64,000 bases of DNA. It comes from Allantophomopsis cytisporea. Its lineage: Eukaryota > Ascomycota > Leotiomycetes > Phacidiales > Phacidiaceae. The notes beneath the pieces are model-generated. The model had not been told where the DNA came from, searched no databases, and was given only the letters and a program-made list of their open reading frames with translations. The stretch spans positions 248,001-312,000 of the forward strand of contig CP103027.1 of NCBI GenBank assembly GCA_024752435.1, in the 5' to 3' direction. Positions 56,343 to 64,000 of this stretch are shown piece after piece (the first letter of the stretch is position 1; the number at the start of each line of letters is the position of its first letter). The position numbers and the translations under genes were made by a program.

Positions 56343-59300
56343 TTATCTCAGCCTATTTTCTCTTGCCCACTGCTTGTCAGTATGTCCCTGAACCTTCTTT
56401 AAATACCGGTTGAACTCCTTAGACGTTGCCAATGCTTCCTCCAAATGAGACCAGTCAAGCCGCTGCTTGCGATGAATGGCCAGTTGTCTTGCAGTAGTCA
56501 TGGTATTTCTAATCTGCCTTCCATTCATCTCTTCTTGGGCTAACTCATCGATGTGATCTTCTAGTTCTCCAATATCAACATTCGCTTCTCGAGCTTCAAG
56601 GATGTTTATGAAGTTTCGCCATATTGCTTTGCGTGCTGTGGCGGTGTGGTCTTCATAATGGAGCGATACTTGAATACGTGACTTGAAGGCTTCGTCGAAG
56701 GTTCCGACTCTATTGCTGGTGAGGATGAGAATACCATCGTAGTATTCCAGGATGCGGAGAAATACTATGAAATGTTAGAAGATTTCCGCAGGGAATGCTG
56801 TTAACAATACCAGAGACTAGACTGTTACGTTGCAGATCGGCAATCGTCCTTTCTTCCAAGAAGACGTCAGCTTCATCAAGAAGTAGAACTAGTGACTGTC
56901 AGCTTTGTCCCACTGTCTGGTCGATACTAGGACTGACCGCAATTCCAAGATTTTCCTAAGTATAAAACTGTCTGCATGTACATTTCTACCTCTTCTGCAG
57001 TGATGCCGATCTCACCACATGTTACCCTATATAGTGGCTTCTCTGCAATTTCGGCAACACTGAATCGAATTCACAGTCAGTGGATTTCTCCCTGGGCGAG
57101 AAAAGATGAAACGAACCTTTCTATATGATGTTAGTCATTTGCTTCTGTATGATACTATGGTAGACTTACCTGCAGTCAATGTTTTGCCGGTTCCTGGGCC
57201 CCCATGTAACAGAATTATCAACCCATTACCTTTGCCCCCAATCACATCTTCGTTGCGATCCGGGGCAATTCGCACTTCGATCAGCGCCTTCACAAGCTCC
57301 TTTGTCTTCTTATTCAGAACAAGCTGGTCAAAAGCTTGCTTATTCCATTGAATTGGATGGAACTGTTCAACGAATAACTTCTCTGTATGAGCATTAGTAT
57401 TCTTGTCAGTGAACAAAAAGGACTGGCTCAATACTCCATTGCTTTTCTTGAAGATCAAACCCATGAAGACTCGGCGGAAGCAGAAGTGTCATCCTCTCGT
57501 CAGGTGTGTCTTCACGGTTGTAATATGCTGGCCATGGATCAAATCTAGGGCGAATTCGCAATGGTGGTGGGGTAGCTTTGCGATGCATCCGGTAATAGGT
57601 TGCCACATCTACCATAAACCGTACATTATTCTATATTATAATTGTTAGCATCTTACAAAAAACTCTTTGTCTACCGTGCATACATAGTAATCAGTCTTAT
57701 CGACAGTATAACCTGAGTAACTTGTGAAATATTGTTCCTTCATGCTCCAGAATTTCTTCCCACGCTGCAATATCCGATCGACAACAGCTTCCTCCGCCAT
57801 AGATATTGGAAACACTCTGATAGCGCTCAATGAAGAGCCATCTTCTTCTGGTTGCTCGATCCACAAGATAGTGTCTTTTCTCCGAAGATAAGATCCGTCA
57901 TAATCCCATTGCCAACACGGCAACTTGAATTTGCCATCATCTTGCTCTAGCCAAGATGAGACTATATAAGCCTGCGGTTGATAGCCACTTATGTCTATGA
58001 TCATTTCATTAGGAAAATAAAGTTTCTCTATGTGTTCCTTCGTCACAAGCTCCTTTCCAAATTGGCTGAATGCTTCTTCAAACTCCGCCTTGGAGGTTGT
58101 GTTGAAGAAATCGATGATTAAATTCATATGTGCTGCAGTTATTTCGCCATTCTCTGATGCGTATTTCATGAGAGCCTCTTTGTGATGGTATAGGAACAGA
58201 TATGGAGCTGGCATCTCGACAGATCCGCGTGGCGTCCGAGGCTCTTTTGGCGAACATCGAGCTATATTGTTGATAGCTCTCAAGGCCTCGTCTGAGGTGA
58301 TTCGCAAACGTTGGTGGCGTGGCGAGATTCTCATGCGGTCGTCTCCAAATCTCCGCTCCATAATCGTAGTGTCATCACATTGGTATTCTTGGAAGATTAT
58401 TGCGCAAATATTCTTGTTATCAGCACAATATTGCTCAATATTTTTGATTCTTCTGTCACCAGCAAGCTCGGTGTCATTTGACCATCTGTGTCTCTGCCGT
58501 CTCCTAGGAATATCTTCGTATGTAGCTCGATCATGTGAGTGCATTGGAGAGCCACAAAATACACGATGAAGAACTTGGAGGCGTGGTTGAGCGGGATTAG
58601 CCTTGGCTATCTGGTCCTCTCGTAGCTTTGCGCATTGGCGACAAGGAGGAGGAGGCTTCTTGAGCTCTTTATGGAGATGAGTGACCTGTGCCGAAAGTCT
58701 TTCGATCGTGTCAAGCAGGTGGCCATATAACAGAGACTGGGGGCTATCATCAAACAAGTCATAACCTGTGTATGCTTCGATGGATCGACTGAGAGTTGCA
58801 CTCAGATCCGGGACTCGGTGCGCAGTATGTTTGCCTTTCACTTTTACTCTTTCTTGCGTCTTATGATCGTTCCACGAATGCTTTAGTCTGTTAATTTCCT
58901 AAATGAGATTGTCAGTATCTATCAGTCTTGAAATCTAATACACCATGGCATTTTGTTGATGCCTATTTTCAAAGCTTTTATCGACCCTTGAACACCTGCT
59001 TCAAGTGCATAGATACTCTTGCCACAACATATTGATTCCAGAGCATATGGGTTAATTCATGTCAATTATGAAGCATATTTTTTATAGTAGCAAGGAGAAG
59101 GGTAAACTCTAGTGATAGACTGCATGCATACCTGTTCAGTTCTCGCAGGACTCCAAGGCTCAAATCCACCAAAGTCAGGTACGCTCAAAGCCGCGGTTTC
59201 ATTTTTAAATGGCACATCGAAGTACTTTCGTTTATCTTTCGACTTCGGATAGATCGATGAGTTTGTATGTGGCCGTAGTCTCTTCCGCCATTTTATTTTT

Positions 59301-59793
59301 CGGGGTCGGCCATAGCTATTATACGATCCAGCATCGCTCTCAACGCCCGAATTATCAACACTAGACACATATGAGGAGCTCGCATTGCTGGCACTGCCGC
59401 CTTGGCTTGGCGTCCTATCTGAAGCAATGGAATGACTCGATAAACTCCTCGATCTCGAGGACAACGAATCGGCATTGTATGAACGGGCTCTATACCTTGG
59501 TCCATCGAATTGGCTCAAGGTTCCCAAAGCAAGCTGAAGCTCGCTTGAATTGGCGTCGGTAGTATCGCGAGAAATGGTTGGCAGAACCGACAGGTTTGAA
59601 AGGTCTTCGAAGGGTCTTGATAGTTGCGTATTGTTTGAGTCACCTATTTATACGTACTTACTGTCAGTGAATTCCTGAAAGAAGGAACTTTTTCGTGGCT
59701 TGACAAACCGGTGGCATTTGGTGGAGGAGGTGGTGGAGGTGAAGATGGCCCCGCTCTGCTGGCCAGCTCGGGTTCATGCCTGAATGGTAACAT
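56343..59793 (-). CDS. AAA+ ATPase with DUF7025 domain
   Basis: Nine exons (59793-59709, 59643-59132, 58898-57657, 57630-57435, 57382-57170, 57120-57117, 57059-56938, 56888-56811, 56764-56343) give 957 residues. The N-terminus is proline- and serine-rich (a PPPPPPP run, SRSRSLSSHS). The middle, about residues 400-650, is the fungal DUF7025 region (MIIDISGYQPQAYIVSSW, CWQWDYDG, KTDYYVCTVD). The C-terminal third is an AAA domain: Walker A GGPGTGKTLTAESVAE, Walker B VLLLDEADVFLEER, sensor ILILTSNRVGTFDEAF and the arginine region SRIQVSL. A 4-nt exon is needed to read through the AESVAE junction. The 5' exons are less certain; ATG at 59847 is an alternative start. Such proteins are common in Pezizomycotina and uncharacterised. 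It is convergent with the DUF7708 gene (185 bp between stops). Confidence 0.83.
57117..57120 (-). other. Four-nucleotide microexon in the AAA ATPase gene
   Basis: AAAG flanked by a 49-nt intron (57169-57121, GTAAGT...ATAG, branch GACTAAC) and a 57-nt intron (57116-57060, GTTCGT...TCAG, branch CACTGAC). Only with this exon does Walker A continue into the conserved LTAESVAE. Confidence 0.72.
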
Positions 59794-60698
59794 AATGACT
59801 GATATTCGTGGCTTGCTGTATATAGAAACACAATCATAAGTGCTCAAAAACTAGACAGATAGTTCGGTAATTTGCATTAATTCTTACAGTTTTGTGTGAT
59901 GGAGTTTTGGTGCTTAAATGAAGCGGTGTCCCATCGTGCTTACATCTGCAGACGGGGCGTAAAATGGCCCCCAAGAGATAAATAGCGAGGCTGATCTCTC
60001 CAAAACTTCTCCTACTGGCTCACAATAAATTCGTTTTTACACTCACAAGGAAAGTGATTATGAGGAGAAACAAGTCAAGAACTAAAGAACTGACTGTATA
60101 TGTACATAAATACGAAACATAGTTACTTACCAATATTTAGGCAATTCACTAATTTTGTCGATTTGCAATTACTCCGCAGTACTTGTATAAGTAAAATTTA
60201 AAGATAGAGAGCGGATTGAAACGGCATTGGTGCAGTTATGGGGTAAGGTAGGGTAGGGTGTAAGATAAGATAAACATAGGATCCAAGTCGACTATTGGAG
60301 CTCCTTGGTTGTTACTATAATGAATGTATAGTAATACTTACCTCAGCGAACATTTATAATCAAATTGACCTCTTCCACGAACTTCGTACTAAGCAATGTA
60401 TTGTCAAGGTTAACAAGGTTCGGGAAACCCAAGCACCAAAATAGAAATTTATCAACTTACTACTTTATTCTATAAATTATAGGAGGATGATATAATTAGG
60501 TAATGATATGCGAAATCGTATCGAAATGTATGAGCTGACCCCAATATCAAATGGCATCTAACCAAAAGAATCATTCTTATATGCTCAATTCAACATGGCT
60601 CGATTTACTAGATCGAGGATCTCTCAGATACACTGCAACATAGACATCTTGCATGCTCTATTCCTACAGCATCATTAATCATACAACCACCATCCAGT
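59794..60698. other. Intergenic, 5' flank of AAA gene and 3' flank of CMD-like gene
   Basis: No gene supported. A GGGTA-like simple repeat lies at 60241-60272. Confidence 0.5.
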
Positions 60699-62005
60699 CT
60701 ACACCTCATGCTCGATGTCCTTTACTCTCGGCACACGATGCAAACTGAGTGCTGAAAACTTCGCCACCATTTCAATCTGCGCCCATCAGTAACCAAGAAT
60801 ATCTCAAGCAGGACATAGATCTAGATCTACTTACACATTTCTGGACACCTTCGACCTCCTCGCTACTCATGCCGATCCTCCTGCAGCCCCTTAAATGCCA
60901 GCCCGTCTCGAGCGGCAAGTTTTGGATCATGATGCCACTCAACACTACGAGCTCAGTTTCGACAGCACCCAGGATGCTATGGTCGCTTAAGTAAAATCCA
61001 TACGTGAGCTCACGTGTGATGAATGCTGCTTCTCATCAGATCCCAAAACCATTTGCTGAGGGTAAAAGAGAAGCGAAACGTACAGAAGTCTTTGTGGGCT
61101 TCAAAGCGAGTGTCAGCCACGCCAATATTGTGCTGATAGATCTGGCCCAGCCAGTCTTCTCCCCTCTTGACATTCTCAGGGCCGGACCGCCAGTTTTCTC
61201 TGTTGCAAGTCAATCACGAGGAACTCAGGCGAACAAGAGTATACAAAGAATGCGCAAACTATCGAAGCAAAAGACAAAAAAGCAATGATAACTCATTCTT
61301 ACATGGAGTCTTAGAACATTCAGAATTCCAACAAGTACAGAGATAGATGAAGAAGCGCCTTACCTCGAGAAAGAAAAATCCCGATCCTCAGCCTTCTCGA
61401 CATCCGTGATAGCAAATACGGCCTCCAACGGTTTACACACACCCACAACACTCACACACTTGACCAGTGCTTCTCTCATTCTCTTCATCAACGCTTGACG
61501 CGCAGCAGAGGTCTCGTAGCGCGGCTGGGAGATCAGGTGCGTGTACAGATTGCTGGCAAACAGAGGCTGAGTTGAGCCAGTCAAAGCCGCTAACTAGATG
61601 GACGTCAACGACCTGCAGGTCAAGTATATATCATGTGATATAGGAGTGGGTTTTGAGACAGAAAGGAGTTCATCGTCAATTATCCCGCAAGGAACTGAAA
61701 TGTGAATAACATACAGCTACAAGATACCACCTATCATCGCCCAACGACTTCGGGAATTTAGCCTCCAATTCCTCAAACAGCTCAATAGCCTGCTCGGGAG
61801 TTGGGTCCGGCGGGGTCTGTACGGTAGACATAGTTCGGGTCACATTTGGGTGTCTATGACTGATATATTGTTGACGGTCCCGATGTCGTTGGGGGACCTG
61901 GGCTCGGAGTGATGGATGCCGACCTGAGATTTTCCGCGTGGCCGTAATTGGCCGGGCTGGAGGCGTTACTTTGATGCGGAATGGCAGTTTACGGGCAAAG
62001 GACAT
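60699..62005 (-). CDS. AhpD/carboxymuconolactone decarboxylase-like protein
   Basis: Five exons (62005-61715, 61593-61364, 61199-61084, 61028-60835, 60776-60699) give 302 residues from the first ATG, or 244 from the in-frame ATG at 61831. Family blocks are recognisable: DRWYLVALAALTGS, RMREALVKCVSVVGVCKP, SFSRENWRSGPENVKRG, ITRELTYGFYLSDHSIL, and VVLSGIMIQNLPLETGWHLRGCRRIG. It belongs to the AhpD-like helical fold, but the redox CxxC is not evident, so catalysis is unclear. The 58-residue extension before the second ATG is Arg-rich and has no acidic residue in its first 40, like a mitochondrial presequence. Every intron preserves the family alignment, which supports the structure. Confidence 0.78.
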
Positions 62006-63625
62006 ATCTTGGACGGATTGACGCTTGTGGCAGATGAGGTCTGGTGTTGGACGTGGTGTTTGTTGACATATTTGAGGCCTTGGTTGATGGTCGAATACGA
62101 CGCTCCGACGTACCCACTGTATTTCACGTACGAAGTGCGAAATCGCGATTACGATGCATAGGATATCTGGGGGCGCATTTGGCTGGACAAGATGTAGAAC
62201 TCTGGTATCCTAGTACGTGGAATCGTTGATTCGAGCTCCGTAAATCTCCATGAAGGATGAATACGTTGTTATTTGATTTTCCTAGTATTATGATGGCAGG
62301 ATGGAAGATGGTGACCTGTGTTTGTTGAAAGTCGTAAACTGCCCTACCTATGAAGGTCCCCCACATCCCACTTATGTATGTGCCTGATTCTGATTTCCGC
62401 TTTGTGCTCTTGGTCGCCAAGAAGATATTTCATGAATGAATCAGATGCTCGGCACTAATCTCTTATGTTGCAATAGACAACTCCACCCGGGCATTCATTG
62501 TTCGTGTGCAAAAACACTGGAAAAGATGATTTCCTTGGGTCATTACCAAATTCCAGCCAAGAGCAGCCGTCGTCGTCGTGACTTCGTATGCACACGTCGG
62601 CCCTCGGCCAAGCTGCCTCGATCCGGGCACCATGCTGTCATCAGGGACACTTGCAAGGATAGAGCAGCAATGCCACCCTATCAGCAGCTGTAAAATGTGC
62701 TATTTCACTGGGGCTTGGTGAGCCGCGTACCAAACAACCAACACGAGGCTGATAATAAGCCGCAGCAGAATTGAAGTCTTGGAGGAGTGAGGGATGACGG
62801 CTGTGGAATGAGGGAGAAGTATGAGAATGTCTGGGGCTGAAGGGTCGATCTGGGTGTGTTCTCTCTCTTCCGATAACATGCAAAGCCGTAGAATAAAAGA
62901 GATACGAGACTGGAACACAGATCTGGACAGAGCAGGAAAAAGGGGGTAAATAATTACGATGATGATGATAATGATAACATAATAATAACAATAACACAAT
63001 GTGGTTTATTTACGTGGATGGGAACCCGACGCAGCGGATTTGCTGTTGACTTAGCTATTAATGAGGTACTTTGTATCCTTATCCTAGTCCCACCAGGTCG
63101 TAGGTGACATGGTAAGGCCTCCAGAAGATGTGAAGGATACAGCGGGAAGACCCTAGACCTTGCCTCCCGCCCACCGTTTAGTACTGGCAATTGTTATTTT
63201 GTGGTAAAGTCTGCCTTTAGCATGTCGAACAAGCCAGGGCAGCCAGCCAAGCCACTGTAGCTCACCTCACCTCACCCGCACCTCCACCACCACATCCCCA
63301 GAGTTGCTCAGCTCCCTCTCATACGCAGTGCGTACTCCGATATCTGGCCAAGTCTAAAGTCTCATCTCATCGTGAGATTCATCCTTCCTTCCTTCAAACT
63401 TCAGCCCCCCACCATTATTGCTCACTTGTATACTTACACCTACTCACCACCCTTTCCAATGCCTTGACGCGCACATAAACGTTCCGATCTCCCCAAAACA
63501 TCCGTGAAGAATCTCCACTCGGACTCCAAAACTCCTTGAGACCGTGGGTCCTAAGGACCTCCCACCAAACACAGACAGACCTGCCCTCCGCAGGTTCCTC
63601 TGCGAGGCTACGAAAATTCCAAAAG
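62006..63625. other. Intergenic, 5' flank of the Osh3-like gene
   Basis: 1.6 kb without a supported gene. The last 400 bases are C/T-rich with CACCTCACCTCACC units near 63264, probably the promoter and 5' UTR of the next gene. Confidence 0.45.
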
Positions 63626-64000
63626 ATGGCGGGAATTGAGAAACTGGAGATTCATAGCAAGGTGCGTGGATTTTAGAGCTGCAAGCATGTGGTTCTGACC
63701 GCCCACAGTCATACATCGTTCGCTGGGCGAAAGTTGATGAGGGCCATACAATTTCCTGGAGCGTCCAACCGCATAAGAAATCCATGTGCGTACAAACAAT
63801 GGCCTCAGCCAATCTGTGCGGAATGGCTAACCTGTCAGAAATTTTGGTATCTTCAAACATCCAGGAAGCGGCAGTACTGATTCTGGTGGAAATCTTCCTT
63901 CTTCTATCAATTCCGATGAAACAACCAAACATCTCGACCCGGGCACAGGCTCTACGAGGCCCAGACGATCTTCCGCTGCTCGCAATGAACAATCGACAGC
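63626..64000 (+). CDS. OSH3: Osh3-type oxysterol-binding protein, N-terminal part (runs off the window)
   Basis: Three exons are visible: 63626-63661, 63709-63785 and 63839 to the window end. The spliced start MAGIEKLEIHSK, SYIVRWAKVDEGHTISW, SVQPHKKSINFGIFKHPG is the GOLD-domain beginning of fungal Osh3 homologues. These carry a GOLD domain, a PH domain and an oxysterol-binding ORD, and act in lipid transfer at ER contact sites. Only about 90 residues are in the window, so the PH and ORD parts are not seen. After the GOLD start a Ser/Thr-rich linker begins. Confidence 0.68.

Noticed and set aside
63444..63992. 182-codon minus-strand frame at the right edge
   Set aside because: Overlaps the spliced Osh3-like exons on the plus strand and lacks any family motif.

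Overview
The window is nuclear DNA of a filamentous ascomycete (Pezizomycotina). Genes carry short GT-AG introns (about 45-75 nt, often with CTAAC or CTGAC branch sites), intergenic spaces are long, and the families are typically fungal: a fungal NLR, DUF7708 and DUF7025 proteins, bicupin oxalate decarboxylase, DUF3602, and a GOLD-domain Osh3. A Leotiomycete is my guess; the sequence does not prove it. All gene models were spliced by eye, and frame was checked across each junction.

Left part (0-19 kb). A decayed ankyrin-repeat gene (0.64-1.72 kb) is followed by an AT-rich gap. Next come a divergent pair: an FHA-domain protein with a hydrophobic C-terminal tail (minus) and an IFRD-family protein (plus). 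At 11.1-15.1 kb lies an apparently intact NLR-type receptor. It has an alpha/beta-hydrolase N-terminus whose expected nucleophile serine is cysteine, an NB-ARC ATPase, and seven almost identical 42-residue TPR units.

Middle part (19-49 kb). This is mostly housekeeping: a 1942-residue low-complexity protein, eIF2-beta and a Mim2-like mitochondrial import protein sharing a promoter with two TGACTCA sites and a CCAAT box, Arp1 (dynactin), a HAD phosphatase, a DUF3602/Par32-like protein, mitoribosomal mS35, ALG13, and a secreted bicupin oxalate decarboxylase. Two gene-free stretches (32.4-37.9 and 38.3-42.9 kb) hold microsatellites and tRNA-like remnants.

Right part (51-64 kb). A small membrane protein, a PLC-like phosphodiesterase, a DUF7708 protein lacking a P-loop, and a DUF7025 AAA+ ATPase with a 4-nt microexon lie close together and look like an accessory cluster. 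An AhpD/CMD-like protein and the 5' end of an Osh3-type oxysterol-binding protein follow.

The most interesting material is the NLR with its recently amplified TPR array, and the 51-60 kb cluster. I saw no rRNA, no intact transposon and no CRISPR.
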